Part shown: piece by piece, positions 15,641 to 25,129 of the stretch
How the letters are laid out: each line of letters starts with the position of its first letter
Numbering within the stretch: position 1 is the stretch's first letter
Assembly: GCF_031127835.1 (NCBI RefSeq)
Contig: NZ_JARXHX010000002.1
Location: 372,001 to 436,000, forward strand
Reading direction: 5' to 3'
DNA length: 64,000 bases
DNA from: Pelagicoccus sp. SDUM812002
GTDB taxonomy: Bacteria > Verrucomicrobiota > Verrucomicrobiia > Opitutales > Opitutaceae
The notes under the pieces: model-generated
The model's database searches: none
The model's input: the letters and a program-made list of their open reading frames with translations, nothing else
Told to the model about the DNA's origin: nothing
Made by a program: the position numbers and the translations under genes

Positions 15641-17377
15641 CTACCAGAAGACCGCGTAGAGGGCGATGGTGGCCGCGACGACAACACCGCCCCAGAACTT
15701 TGCGATGGGCGAGGTCTCGAGAGCTATCTCCTTGTTTTCTGGCATCACCACTTTTTGCTGGAGGGGGCTCACGACTGTGAGGATCGCTCCGGTCACGATG
15801 ACGATGAAGAAGCAGATCGCCATACGGTCGAGGAAGGCCATCGAGTCCGAGTACCACCATCCGTTGGAGACGAGCCAAGGCCCCAGCAGCCACTTGAAGG
15901 CGGCGTAGGCAACCACGTTTGTGGCGATGCCGACTGCGCCGAAGTAGCGAGGCGTACGTGGCGAGAAGAAGCCGAAGATGAATACGGCCAACAAGCCCGG
16001 GGAAATGAAGCCTTGGAACTCCTGGATATAGGAAAAGATACTGCCGAGGTCGTTAAGGAAAGGAGCGGTGAAGGCCGCCATGATGACGAACAATATTACG
16101 AATATGCGACCGACCTTAACGAGCTTGTTCGGATCCTTTTCGCCGCTGAACTTGGCGTACAAGTCCATCGTGGCGATGGTAGAAGCGGAATTCAGCATGG
16201 ATGCGAGGGAGCTAATCACCGCTCCGCATAGGGCTGCTAGCACGAACCAAGAAATCCAAGGCGTTGGACGAACAAGGTTTCTTACGAGAACGGGGAAGGC
16301 CTTGTCGTAGTCGTATTCGCCGGTGGTTGGATTTAGCAGGTCGCCGCTGAATAGGTTATAGGCAAGTATCCCTGGAATCACTACCACGAAGGGGATGATC
16401 AGCTTCAGGAAAGCGGCGAACACGATACCCTTCTGCCCTTCAGCTAACGACTTGGAGCCGAGGGTTCGCTGCACGATGTATTGGTTGAGACCCCAGTAGA
16501 AGAAATTTGGAATCCAAAGTCCTATGAGAAGGGCGGTCCAAGGAATGTCCGAGTCTTCCTTCGGACGGATCATGTGGACCTTGCCGCCGCTGCCGTTGGG
16601 GCCGTTTTTGGCGACCGCTTCTCCGTCCACACCGTCGTTAAGGAGCATGAAGCGCTCCCATCCGCTGGCGCCTTCGAGGTCCTGTACGGTTGCTTCGGAG
16701 TTATGCACCTTGGTGAGGATGAGCTCCTCTGCAGGTTTCTCAGCTAGCATGTTAAAGGCGAAAACCATCACCACCACTCCGCCGAGCACAAGGGCCACGC
16801 CCCAGATGAGGTCGGTCCAGGCGCAGGCCTTCAAGCCGCCGATAAAAACATAGACCGCGGCGAATGCGGCGATCAGCCAACACATGGCTGTCAGGCTGTT
16901 GATCACGGGCACGTCGTTGTAGTATTCAGAGACGAACTTCGCTCCGGAGAAAATGACCGAGGAGGTGGCCACGAAAACCATGGTGACAATCGCCGGTATC
17001 GCCATAGCGAGGCGCGCGACGCTGTCGAAGCGGTATTCGAGAAATTCAGGGATGGTGTAGAGGCCCGCTTTTAGGAACTTTGGGAGAAACCAGAACGCGA
17101 CGACCACCAGAGTGAGGGCGGCCATCCACTCGTACGACGCGATCGCCATGCCGAGCCAGTTGGCAGCTGAGCCTGACATGCCGACGAACTGCTCGGTGGA
17201 AATGTTAGCGGCGATAAGGGAGAAGCCCACGAGCCACCATGTGAGTCCGCGGCCGGCGAGGAAATAGTCGCTCGCGCTGCCGCCGACTTTCTTTTCTTTA
17301 TCGCGGCTTTTCCAAATGCCGAGAGCGATTACGCCTACCACGGCGCCGATGAAGAGGAATACTTCGAGGAATAGCAT
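15641..17377 (-). CDS. Sodium/solute symporter (SSS/SGLT family)
   Basis: A 578-residue membrane protein with about 14 hydrophobic segments, matching SSS-family sodium symporters of the SGLT type. Diagnostic stretches are DYFLAGRGLTWWLVGFSLIA, ANISTEQFVGMSGSA, LYTIPEFLEYRFD and the segment around VISSLASMLNSASTIATMD, which contains the Na2-site residues. SGLT-type members take up sugars or related solutes with Na+, consistent with a marine heterotroph. The gene is monocistronic, with its own terminator downstream and about 200 nt of non-coding DNA upstream. Confidence 0.93.
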   Translation of the reverse strand: MLFLEVFLFIGAVVGVIALGIWKSRDKEKKVGGSASDYFLAGRGLTWWLVGFSLIAANISTEQFVGMSGSAANWLGMAIASYEWMAALTLVVVAFWFLPKFLKAGLYTIPEFLEYRFDSVARLAMAIPAIVTMVFVATSSVIFSGAKFVSEYYNDVPVINSLTAMCWLIAAFAAVYVFIGGLKACAWTDLIWGVALVLGGVVVMVFAFNMLAEKPAEELILTKVHNSEATVQDLEGASGWERFMLLNDGVDGEAVAKNGPNGSGGKVHMIRPKEDSDIPWTALLIGLWIPNFFYWGLNQYIVQRTLGSKSLAEGQKGIVFAAFLKLIIPFVVVIPGILAYNLFSGDLLNPTTGEYDYDKAFPVLVRNLVRPTPWISWFVLAALCGAVISSLASMLNSASTIATMDLYAKFSGEKDPNKLVKVGRIFVILFVIMAAFTAPFLNDLGSIFSYIQEFQGFISPGLLAVFIFGFFSPRTPRYFGAVGIATNVVAYAAFKWLLGPWLVSNGWWYSDSMAFLDRMAICFFIVIVTGAILTVVSPLQQKVVMPENKEIALETSPIAKFWGGVVVAATIALYAVFW

Positions 17378-17578
17378 TTAATTAGGGATTTAAGGGTCAG
17401 GTTAAGGGGAAGTGTGTGATGTATGGCTCTAGACTCTAACGGTCAATCATTGGCTGATGACTAACGGCTGTATCTATTTGGATGATCCGACTCTCTTCTA
17501 TTAATTGTTGAACGGGAGAGACTTGTTTAAGGCTCCCTCTTTTGGGGGATCGGTCGATGCTCGCGCCGGATTGTCGAC

Positions 17579-18364
17579 TTAATCATCGTCTGTCAGGCGG
17601 TTCCAATAGCGCTCTGGGGATTGAAGAAAACTCTTGGTGAAGCTGACGTGTTCTAGCTCCGCATAGGTCGTCGTCTCCAAGCCACATTCGTCGAAACTCC
17701 AGATCTCAGCTTCGGGCACGCTCAAGATGATGGGGGAGTGACTGGCGATGATAAATTGGCAGCCTTGCTGGGCTAGCTCGAAGACGAAGAGGGCGAAGGC
17801 CAGTTGTCGCTGCGGGGAGAGGGCGGCTTCCGGTTCGTCGATGAGGTAGAGGCCGCCAGGATGGATGCGAGACTTGGCAAACTCGAGGAAGCCCTCGCCG
17901 TGGGAAAAGTCATTTAGGTCGCGGCCGTAGCGGGCGTTGATGGCGCGTTTGTTTCCCTCCATGTATCCACGAACCCGAGCGTCGTCCTTGAAGTGCTCAA
18001 TGTATCCGTCGAAGGTTTTCTCCAGCTCCTTGTTGCGTCGGACGAAGTTGAAGAAGTCTTCGGCCCGCAGGAAAAAGCCCTTTCCTGTACGGCGGCTCCA
18101 ACCCAAGCGAAGCTTATCCGCGAGGGGGCGGATTTCGGCTAAGGTCGGATCCTGTTCGAGGGATGAGTCACCGACGCTTATGCGTCTTGAGGCGATAGCG
18201 ATCGACTCCAGCAAGCTCGATTTACCACTGCCGTTTTCCCCGACAAGGAATAGCACGTTGGAGTTGATCTCTCGCTCATGCAGACTCGGCAGAAAGGAGA
18301 GTGAGAAAGGGAACGCGGAATCGTCAGCAGGAGGCGGGCAATGGATTCGCTTTAGATAGGGCAC
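17579..18364 (-). CDS. AAA/ABC-class predicted ATPase (COG3910-like)
   Basis: A single-domain ATPase of about 261 residues. I prefer the GTG at 18364 (giving M/VPYLKRIHCPP), because the 25 codons of the longer ORF read repetitive intergenic DNA. Motifs are Walker A VGENGSGKSS, a short RYGRDLNDFSHGEGFL signature region, Walker B LYLIDEPEAALSPQRQ and switch HIS in ASHSPIIL. The whole ABC-type head is present without a coiled coil or membrane domain, as in COG3910 predicted ATPases. The substrate is unknown. It is divergent from the M3 peptidase gene, so they share an intergenic region of about 165 nt. Confidence 0.85.
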   Translation of the reverse strand: MPYLKRIHCPPPADDSAFPFSLSFLPSLHEREINSNVLFLVGENGSGKSSLLESIAIASRRISVGDSSLEQDPTLAEIRPLADKLRLGWSRRTGKGFFLRAEDFFNFVRRNKELEKTFDGYIEHFKDDARVRGYMEGNKRAINARYGRDLNDFSHGEGFLEFAKSRIHPGGLYLIDEPEAALSPQRQLAFALFVFELAQQGCQFIIASHSPIILSVPEAEIWSFDECGLETTTYAELEHVSFTKSFLQSPERYWNRLTDDD

Positions 18365-18530
18365 CTTTGAAGGGTGAGGAGTAATGGATGAAGAGTGAAT
18401 CGGAAATTGTGGTGATGGCGGAGAAAATGCGACATCCATGCAGCAAGCTCAGGATGTTCGACAAGGTAGCTTCCTACAAATCGCGCTTCTCGGTTGAATT
18501 GGTGAAAGCGAGCCCTAGCGTGCTCGGCAC

Positions 18531-20594
18531 ATGAATTCAAACACGCACCCTTTTCACAACCCTGCAAGATTGGTCGATTGGTCGACCCTCACCACTGGGA
18601 ATATTACCTCTGATATCCAAGCCGCGCTCGCGGAAGCCCAGGCGGAAATCGATGCGATCTGCGAGGTGTCACCGCAAGAAGCTACTTTCGAGAACACCTT
18701 CCTTGCGCTCGAAGCTGCCGGCGAAACCTTGAGTCGCGCCTGGGGCCGCGTCGATCATCTCACCTCGGTTCAAGACAGCGAAGCCCTCCGCGAAGCGCAT
18801 CGCGCCATGCTGCCGAAGGTGACCGAGTACTCTTCCCGCATCCCGCTCAATGCCAAGCTCTGGGCGGCATTGAAGAGTTTTGCGGAAAAGCCGGAAGCTG
18901 CGGCGCTTACAGGCGTGCAAAAGCGCTACTTCGATGAGACGCTAGCTGACTTCAAACAAGCCGGTGCGGATCTGCCGGATGAGAAGAAGACCCGCTTGGA
19001 GGAGTTGAACCAGGAGCTCGCCCAAAAGACCAAGAGCTACTCCGACAATGTGCTCGACTCTACCAACGCCTACGAATTGCTGATTGACGACGAGAGCCGT
19101 CTTGCTGGCTTGCCGGACTCCGCCAAAGCAGCTGCTCGTCAAAGTGCTAAGAGCAAGGGGCATGGTACGGATGAAGAACCTGTATGGAGATTTACATTAC
19201 AGGCACCTTCCTTTTTGCCCGTGTTGAAATACGCGGCCGATTCGAATTTACGCAAAACCATTTACGACGAAGCAGCCCTCATCGGCTATAAGGAAAAGTG
19301 GGACAACAGCGAACTGATTTGCGAAATCCTCAAGCTTCGCCAAGAAAAGGCGGAATTGCTCGGGAAGAAAAACTTTGCGGATCAAGTGCTGCAGCGCCGT
19401 ATGGCGAAGTCAGGCGAGAATGCTCTGGCATTCACCGACGACCTTTTTCTCAAGTGCAAGGACGCCTTCGCTACGGAGTTCGACGAACTGGAGTCCTTCG
19501 TGGCTGATCAGACGGGGCAACCTAAGGATCGGCTCGAGCCATGGGATATTAGTTACTGGTCCGAAAAGCTTCGCCTCTCCAAATACGATTTCGACGACGA
19601 AGCTTTGCGTCCCTATTTCCCTATCGATGGCGTGCTTAATGGGATGTTCCGCATCGCGGAGCGTGTATTCGGATTGAGAATACAAAATCACGAAGGACCA
19701 GAAAACTCCTGGCATCCGGATGTAAAACTCTACGATCTCTACGATGCGGAAGGCGAACTGCTGGGCTACTTTTACGCGGACTGGCATCCTCGGGAGGAGA
19801 AGCGTGGCGGAGCTTGGATGAACTATTTGGATACGGGCGCACCGTTAGCTGATGGAGGTCGTTCGCCGCATGTCGGACTCATCACTGGCAACATGACTGA
19901 GCCAGTCGATGGCAAGCCTGCCCTCTTGCTTCACCAAGAGGTGGAGACAGTATTCCACGAATTTGGCCACCTGTTGCACCACTTGCTGGGACGGGTGGAT
20001 ATCAAATCGCTCAATGGTGTAAACGTGGCATGGGACTTCGTGGAACTGCCTTCGCAGATCATGGAGAACTGGTGTTGGAATCGCGAGAGCCTCGACCAAT
20101 TTGCCCGCCACTACGAAACAGGCGAGCCGATCCCGCAGGACCTTTTCGAGAAAATGGTAGCAGCCCGAAATTTCCAGAGCGCGTCTTTCATGATGCGTCA
20201 GCTCAGCTTGGGCAAGATGGACCTCGAGCTGCACGTGAACCCAGAGCACTACCTAGAGGGAGACTTGGATGCGAAGATTCGCGAGTCTCTGGCCGGTTAT
20301 TTGGCTAATTTGAAAACCACTCCGAAGAGCCTCGTGCGTCGTTTCGGTCACTTGTTTTCCAGCCCGGTTGGATACGCGGCAGGTTACTACTCCTACAAGT
20401 GGGCGGAGGTGCTGGACGCGGACGCGTTTACCCGTTTCGAGAAGGAAGGAATCTTTAGCGAAGAGGCTGGGCGCGCATTCCGCGAGTGTATCCTGTCAAA
20501 GGGTAATTCTGAAGATCCGGCAAAGCTCTTCAAGGACTTCATGGGACGTGACCCCGATCCTCAAGCCCTTCTCAAACGCTGCGGTTTGATGTAG
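18531..20594 (+). CDS. M3 family metallopeptidase (oligopeptidase A-like)
   Basis: A 687-residue cytosolic zinc oligopeptidase of family M3. The active-site motif HEFGH is at residues 476-480 (zinc ligands His476 and His480, catalytic Glu477). The length and the flanking segments SYWSEKLRLSKYDFDDEALRPYF and GNMTEPVDGKPALLLHQEVETVFHEFG match oligopeptidase A (PrlC), which degrades short peptides such as cleaved signal peptides. There is no export signal. It stands alone, with a divergent ATPase gene upstream and a convergent GNAT gene downstream. Confidence 0.94.
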   Translation: MNSNTHPFHNPARLVDWSTLTTGNITSDIQAALAEAQAEIDAICEVSPQEATFENTFLALEAAGETLSRAWGRVDHLTSVQDSEALREAHRAMLPKVTEYSSRIPLNAKLWAALKSFAEKPEAAALTGVQKRYFDETLADFKQAGADLPDEKKTRLEELNQELAQKTKSYSDNVLDSTNAYELLIDDESRLAGLPDSAKAAARQSAKSKGHGTDEEPVWRFTLQAPSFLPVLKYAADSNLRKTIYDEAALIGYKEKWDNSELICEILKLRQEKAELLGKKNFADQVLQRRMAKSGENALAFTDDLFLKCKDAFATEFDELESFVADQTGQPKDRLEPWDISYWSEKLRLSKYDFDDEALRPYFPIDGVLNGMFRIAERVFGLRIQNHEGPENSWHPDVKLYDLYDAEGELLGYFYADWHPREEKRGGAWMNYLDTGAPLADGGRSPHVGLITGNMTEPVDGKPALLLHQEVETVFHEFGHLLHHLLGRVDIKSLNGVNVAWDFVELPSQIMENWCWNRESLDQFARHYETGEPIPQDLFEKMVAARNFQSASFMMRQLSLGKMDLELHVNPEHYLEGDLDAKIRESLAGYLANLKTTPKSLVRRFGHLFSSPVGYAAGYYSYKWAEVLDADAFTRFEKEGIFSEEAGRAFRECILSKGNSEDPAKLFKDFMGRDPDPQALLKRCGLM

Positions 20595-20623
20595 TTGAAA
20601 TATAGCTACGCGATAGGGAGTCC

Positions 20624-21109
20624 CTAAAGCTCTTTATCCATTGTCACGTGCTCGATTCCGATCAGTAGGAATCGAGCACCGTTGCGTTTGTATCCAAGCT
20701 TCTCGTAGAAAGATTTAACCTCCAACCTCGCAGACAGAGTGATTTGTTTGTAACCTCGCTCTCGCAATATGTGCTCTGCTTTGGTAATGAGAACCCTTCC
20801 GAGTCCGCAACCTCGGGTAGATTGATCGACCACCATTTGGCGCAATTTCAATCGATCGTTGTCCAGGGGCTTTAGTGTAACACTCGCTAAAATGTTCGGA
20901 TCCTCAAAAAGTCCGAAGTGCAATTGCTGGTCTTCGCCCGATGTATCCTGCTCGGAAAGGTCGAGTCCGAGCGGGGCACGGAGGTAAGCGTTTCTCAGAT
21001 CCAAGGATAACTTATAGGCGAGCTCACTGATAGTGAACTCTCGGAATTCGAACCGCGGAGCAGTCTCACGATTTTGGGGTTCCTCACGCGGTGTATCCAT
21101 GAGCTTCAC
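20624..21109 (-). CDS. GNAT family N-acetyltransferase
   Basis: A 161-residue protein with the GNAT fold. The acetyl-CoA-binding motif A is visible in LRQMVVDQSTRGCGLGRVLITKAE (R/Q-x-x-G-x-G/A pattern), followed by ITLSARLEVKSFYEKLGYKRNG, the typical motif B ending in FYxKxGF/Y. A GTG start at 21109 overlaps the adenosine deaminase stop (GTGA); an ATG nine nucleotides in is an alternative. The substrate is unknown. Coupling to the purine-salvage genes may be only positional. Confidence 0.85.
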   Translation of the reverse strand: MKLMDTPREEPQNRETAPRFEFREFTISELAYKLSLDLRNAYLRAPLGLDLSEQDTSGEDQQLHFGLFEDPNILASVTLKPLDNDRLKLRQMVVDQSTRGCGLGRVLITKAEHILRERGYKQITLSARLEVKSFYEKLGYKRNGARFLLIGIEHVTMDKEL

Positions 21110-22119
21110 GTTACAGCTGCCTTGTTAGCAAAGCGAGTGATTAGCTCGCTGCGTTCAGTGCCAGAGAGAAAGGCGGTGGTGAGCGCGTTTTCTTGGGCAC
21201 GGCGAGCGTGGGTGGGAGTGACGCCAGCTAAGGGGGCGACATTAGCAAACTCGTGGCGGAGATCGATGCCGCTGATTATGGGATCGTCGGTGTTGATCGT
21301 GGCGAGCAATTCTTGGTCGAGGAAGTATGCGATGGGGTGTCTATCCAAACTGGATACAGTGTTGGTTTGAAGGTTACTGGTGAGGTTAATTTCAAGTCCG
21401 ATGCCGCGCTCGCGGATAATATCGAGCAGCTCGGGATCCTCGGTGGCTCGGATGCCATGGCCGATTCGGGTCGCCCCAAGCTGTTCGATGGCGTAGCGGA
21501 CGTTGGCGGCGCCTCCTGCTTCGCCCGCGTGCACGGTGATTTGCCAACCAGCGTCGCGCCCGAGGCGAAAGTGGTTATGGAAAAGTTCGCCCGGCCAGCG
21601 GGCTTCGTCGCCGGCGAGGTCGAGGGCCCTGAGCTCGTGCCGGTGAGCTAGGAGGGCTTCTAACTCCCTTTGGCAGCTTTTCGGTCCGTAGGTGCGGCTC
21701 ATAATGCCGATCAGGCGAGTCATCACGCCGAACTGACGTTCCCCAGCTTTGACTCCGTCGACTACCGCAGCGACGACATCTGCGGGAGCAAGCTTGTGAG
21801 GCTGGGCCATGAAGAGCGGGCTGAAGCGTAGCTCGAGGTAGTCGATGCCTTCCTTGGCCGCGTCTTCGACGCTTTCATAGGCGATGCGCCGGCACGCGTC
21901 GAGATCGGCTAGCGAGTAGATCATCCAGTGGAGGTGATCGAGAAATGAGACGAGGTCGGCTTGCGGTCCATCCATCACGACATGCGGTCGAAGGGTTTCG
22001 ACCGTTTCACCCGGTAGGTGAAGCCCGTGCTGGGAAGCGAGGTCCAGCATTGTTTCCAGCCGCACGCAGCCCTCAAGATGGCGGTGTAGGTCTATAAAGG
22101 GTAGCTTGGGGTCGATCAT
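21106..22119 (-). CDS. add: Adenosine deaminase
   Basis: A 337-residue amidohydrolase that converts adenosine (or deoxyadenosine) to inosine. Motifs are the metal-binding DLHRHLEG at the N-terminus, TVHAGEAGG (metal His and catalytic Glu), TRIGHGIRA (catalytic His) and ATINTDDPIISG (metal Asp pair). The start MIDPKLPFIDLHRHLE at 22119 overlaps the permease stop as ATGA; the longer ORF adds 35 unrelated residues. It lies in a coupled operon after a nucleosidase and a purine-type permease, which supports a purine-salvage role. Adenine-specific deaminases of the same family cannot be excluded. Confidence 0.92.
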   Translation of the reverse strand: MIDPKLPFIDLHRHLEGCVRLETMLDLASQHGLHLPGETVETLRPHVVMDGPQADLVSFLDHLHWMIYSLADLDACRRIAYESVEDAAKEGIDYLELRFSPLFMAQPHKLAPADVVAAVVDGVKAGERQFGVMTRLIGIMSRTYGPKSCQRELEALLAHRHELRALDLAGDEARWPGELFHNHFRLGRDAGWQITVHAGEAGGAANVRYAIEQLGATRIGHGIRATEDPELLDIIRERGIGLEINLTSNLQTNTVSSLDRHPIAYFLDQELLATINTDDPIISGIDLRHEFANVAPLAGVTPTHARRAQENALTTAFLSGTERSELITRFANKAAVT

Positions 22120-23731
22120 GTGTGTGATGAGTCGGGCACGGCCCATTTGTGTGACGCCAGCAGCAGCAGGGACAACAGTCCGTAGCCAACGGCGTAGGGC
22201 CAGGCGGGAAAGACGCTGGCCCATCCCTGGAAAGAGAATTGCCCAATAGCAAGGTCTAGTAGTGGTAAATTAATGACAGTGTCGCTGGAGGTAAATTTCC
22301 ATGCGTGCATGAGTCCGAGCAAGGTGATCGTAGAAGCGAACAAGCTCCAGGCTGCTGCTTTTAAAAACTCGCGTTCCACGATGAAGAAAGTGATGGCTCC
22401 CCAGATAAGGGAGGCGTAGAGGAATCCTTGCTCGAACGCGAAAGCTCCCTCCGCGAATATGCGTTCGCGTTCCAGAGTCTCCAGCAACGCGGGCGAAAAG
22501 GCAGGTCCGTCAGGTGTGCCGTAGCCGACCGCTCGCAGGGCGCCTTTTATCAGCATGGCCGCCCATGCCCCAAAGACGGGAAGCATGCAAACGACGATGG
22601 CTGAGTAGTGCTTTTTCTCCGACACCTCGAAGGCTTGCATGGAAATGATAAGGCCGATCCATATGATCACGGCGAGTCCGGCGTCGACTGGGATGAACCA
22701 TGCTGCCAGAGATGCGGTTCCGGTGAGACAAAGCACAGTGACGAAAAGGCCGTTGAGTGTACTGTATCCCGCTCGCGCTCCCACGGCTTTCCAGCCGGGA
22801 TGTCCAATATAGATCGACATGGGGAAGGCGGAGCCGAAGCAAGCGGCGGCGATCGTTCCTAGTCCATTGGTGGTCATGGCGGGTCGTACGGGATAGGAGT
22901 CGCCAGCAGCCTCTGCAGATTCGATGTTTTGCAGCGAGGCCAGTCCGCTGAGGAGACCCATCGGCAGGATGATAGAAAGGCTGGCGAGTAGTTGGCGTCC
23001 GGAGAAGCCGGCCCAGAGGTCGCCAATCACGGGTTTGGGCAGGGCGAGACCAACGCTGCTCAGTGGATCCTCGCCGACGGGAGCGATCTTGATGATCCAG
23101 CAGAGTGCGGTGCCAACAATGACAGCAAGTGCGATGCCCGGCATGCCGCGGCCGAAACGGACTCTGCCGAAGTAGAGCACGAACATGATGCCCAAGGTGA
23201 CAATGCCGACGATCGGGTGGGAAAACGATTCGAGTAGGAAACCTATTCCGAGAAGGGAAAGTCCGATGCCGCCGAGGGTGGCGATCATAGCGACGCGAGG
23301 CGTGACGCGACGTATCGGTTCTGCAACTACAGCTGCCATGAGTTCGATGAGTCCGCAGGCGAAGCATGCGACGAGGCCCGCCTGCCAGGCTGCGCGACTG
23401 GGGTCCTCCATTCCGGTGGCGATGGCATACTCCTGGGCCGGGCGCATGACCAAGAAGACGAAAGCGATCATGGTAGGCGTATTGATGCCGTAGGGCAGGC
23501 GCAGACGTCGGTCCTGCCAGTTTCCTTGGCCAACTTCAGAGCGGCTCGGGCGTAGAGCATATTTCCCACCAGGAAGGAAACGGCGACACCGGGCAGGATC
23601 GTTCCAAATATCAGGCTATTGTCGAACCCCAGTACGCCTTGGCAGAGTCCCACGATCAGGACGATCTGGACGACGTTGTCGAGAGCGAGTCCGAGGAAGC
23701 CGTCGATATCGCCCTTAACAAAAGGTTTCAT
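22116..23731 (-). pseudogene. Purine/xanthine-type permease gene with a single-base frameshift
   Basis: One transporter gene split into two frames. The N-terminal part (23731 to about 23497) reads MKPFVKGDIDGFLGLALDNV and on to GRTDVCA. The frame then shifts, and the rest (from about 23495 to 22116) continues LPYGINTPTMIAFVFLVM to the natural end. Restoring one C (G on the plus strand) in the run near 23495-23499 rejoins the conserved TDVCALPYGINTPT segment. The product would be a permease of about 538 residues with 12-14 membrane segments, resembling xanthine/uracil/adenine carriers (NCS2/AzgA-like). It overlaps the genes on both sides by ATGA, as expected for an intact operon member. Either the gene is freshly disrupted or the assembly dropped one base. 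Confidence 0.82.
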
Positions 23732-24483
23732 GCGAGGGATCGGAAAAGGTGGAGGGCGAAGAAGGCGGCTTGGCGAGCCGCGATTTGGCCGAGGCGCTTG
23801 TAGTCTTCTCCTGGACTGGGTTGGGCTTGGTTACTGCCGCCGCGTATCACGATGTGGGGAACTTCGAGTTCGTGGCAGACTTGGCCGATGGCGGCTCCTT
23901 CCATCTCGACGAGGTCGCAAGCGAGCTTGGCTCGAATGTCGGCGATCTTGACGGCGGTCATGCCAAATACATCACCGGCACATATGAGCCCTGGGCGAAC
24001 GGTGGGAAGATAGGTCGAACCGTTGACGGTGACCTCTTTTGTTTGATGGGTCTTGGCGGCCGTAATGGCGGCCTTCAGCAGTACCTTGTCCGCGTCGTAG
24101 CGAAAGTGTGTTTGTTTTTTGGGTACAGGCCCGATGATCTTTCGATAGACCATGCCGTCTTCTTGCCAGCTTCCGGCATCGTGGTGGTAGGTGCGTTTAC
24201 CGATAATGACATCGCCTGTACGCAACTCTGGGTTAAGCCGGGCGGCACTGCCGGTGTAGACTAAGCGCACCGGTTTGAACGCGGCGATAAAGAGTGTGGC
24301 GATCATGGCGGCGTTTGTCTTGCCGACTCCAGTGAATGCAGTGACGACTGTGTGGCCCTCGATCTTGCCTCTGTGGAAAGGAAAGCGTTTTAGCGTGTCT
24401 TTGCGGGGCGATTTCATGGCGGCGATGATCGGTTTGATCTCCCAGGGTACTGCGCCGATGATGAGGGTGATAGGGCTAGGCAT
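23728..24483 (-). CDS. Nucleoside phosphorylase/MTA-SAH nucleosidase-like protein
   Basis: A 251-residue member of the PNP/UDP phosphorylase superfamily. The ATG at 24483 (MPSPITLIIGAVPWEIKPI) is preferred over the longer ORF. The pattern VTAFTGVGKTNAAMIATLFI, LVYTGSAARLNPELRTGDVII and the C-terminal DLVEMEGAAIGQVCHELEVPHIVIRGGSN match the catalytic region of 5'-methylthioadenosine/S-adenosylhomocysteine nucleosidases (Met-Glu pair binding ribose). It would release adenine or another base from a nucleoside. It is the first gene of the coupled operon with permease and adenosine deaminase. The exact substrate is uncertain. Confidence 0.85.
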   Translation of the reverse strand: MPSPITLIIGAVPWEIKPIIAAMKSPRKDTLKRFPFHRGKIEGHTVVTAFTGVGKTNAAMIATLFIAAFKPVRLVYTGSAARLNPELRTGDVIIGKRTYHHDAGSWQEDGMVYRKIIGPVPKKQTHFRYDADKVLLKAAITAAKTHQTKEVTVNGSTYLPTVRPGLICAGDVFGMTAVKIADIRAKLACDLVEMEGAAIGQVCHELEVPHIVIRGGSNQAQPSPGEDYKRLGQIAARQAAFFALHLFRSLA

Positions 24484-24620
24484 AGGTGCCGCCGGAGAGC
24501 AGTTACTATGCCGTAGATCCTTTAGGTTAGCCGAAAAGATCGGTGAGATTTGAGGCACTTTTTTATGCGGCGGACCGCATCTTTCGAGATGCAGATTACC
24601 TCCTTTTAATAGGTTTATCC

Positions 24621-24674
24621 TATGGAATGTAGAGTTAACAAGTATTTCCGTTATTGGTAAAATTGTTGTATAGT
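24621..24674 (+). promoter_or_regulatory. Cassette promoter, copy 1
   Basis: Conserved upstream block TATGGAATGTAGAGTTAACA, then AAGTATTTC, and TATAGT (24669-24674) as the -10. The -35 position (24646-24651, TTCCGT) sits 17 bp upstream of the -10. The same block and spacing occur at four other sites in the window. Confidence 0.75.
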
Positions 24675-24702
24675 ATGCCCCAACAACAGAAAGAAGACCA
24701 AG

Positions 24703-24873
24703 ATGAACGCTCTCAACACTACCAAGCTATTCGGCGCCGCCCTTATCACAGTCGCAGTTATCGCGACCACCGCGGTATTCCTCCCAACAGCAGGAATCCT
24801 AGGCATCGCGGGAATGATCGGAGCTGGCTTGCTCACGATGGCAGCTTTAGAAAACAGGAAGCGCGCTTACTAA
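24703..24873 (+). CDS. 56-residue hydrophobic peptide, cassette copy 1
   Basis: A small ORF with a purine-rich ribosome site (AGAAAGAAG) 8 nt before its ATG and a short leader of about 22 nt after the predicted start of transcription. The peptide begins MNALNTTKLFGAA, has a long hydrophobic stretch interrupted by Pro-Thr-Ala-Gly that could make one or two membrane spans, and ends TMAALENRKRAY with a basic tail. Copies 2 and 3 at 28708 and 30296 have the same length and the same C-terminal ALE...RAY, with many nucleotide differences in between, which argues for real coding under selection. The function is unknown. It could be a small membrane regulator or a type I toxin-like peptide, but no antitoxin RNA is identified. 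Confidence 0.8.
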   Translation: MNALNTTKLFGAALITVAVIATTAVFLPTAGILGIAGMIGAGLLTMAALENRKRAY

Positions 24874-24920
24874 GCCACCCGTCGGGGGAAAGCGTCTCGA
24901 AGCGAGCCTCTCCCTCTGAC

Positions 24921-24990
24921 TCACACTTTTGGGGTAACATACAAAACAGATAGCACATAGGGATTAGGGGTAGTCCCGCTATCAAAGAGA
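24921..24990 (+). ncRNA. Conserved 3' RNA element, cassette copy 1
   Basis: Begins with CACACTTTTGGGGTAACAT. The main stem-loop (24949-24983) pairs GATAGC with GCTATC and GGGATTA with TAGTCCC around a GGGG loop. It is nearly identical to copies 2 and 3 and structurally equivalent to copies 4 and 5. Confidence 0.75.
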
Positions 24991-25024
24991 AGCCCGCACT
25001 GAGCTTAGCTCAGGCGGGCTTTTT
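24991..25024 (+). terminator. Rho-independent terminator, cassette copy 1
   Basis: Stem AGCCCGC...GCGGGCT with inner stem CTGAGC-TTA-GCTCAG, followed by TTTT. Confidence 0.92.
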
Positions 25025-25129
25025 GCTGTCTCGATCGTTGGGCGGCTTGAGGCGGTTTCTCGGCATTCAGTCGGGCTGGAAAAGTCTTGTTTTGCGTTTC
25101 TCGGGGAATCTGGAGAATGGCTTGAGTAG

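Noticed and set aside
24651-24953. Alternative-frame ORFs over the first peptide cassette, on both strands
   Set aside because: They do not recur in copies 2 and 3, while the 56-residue frame does, with matching start and end.
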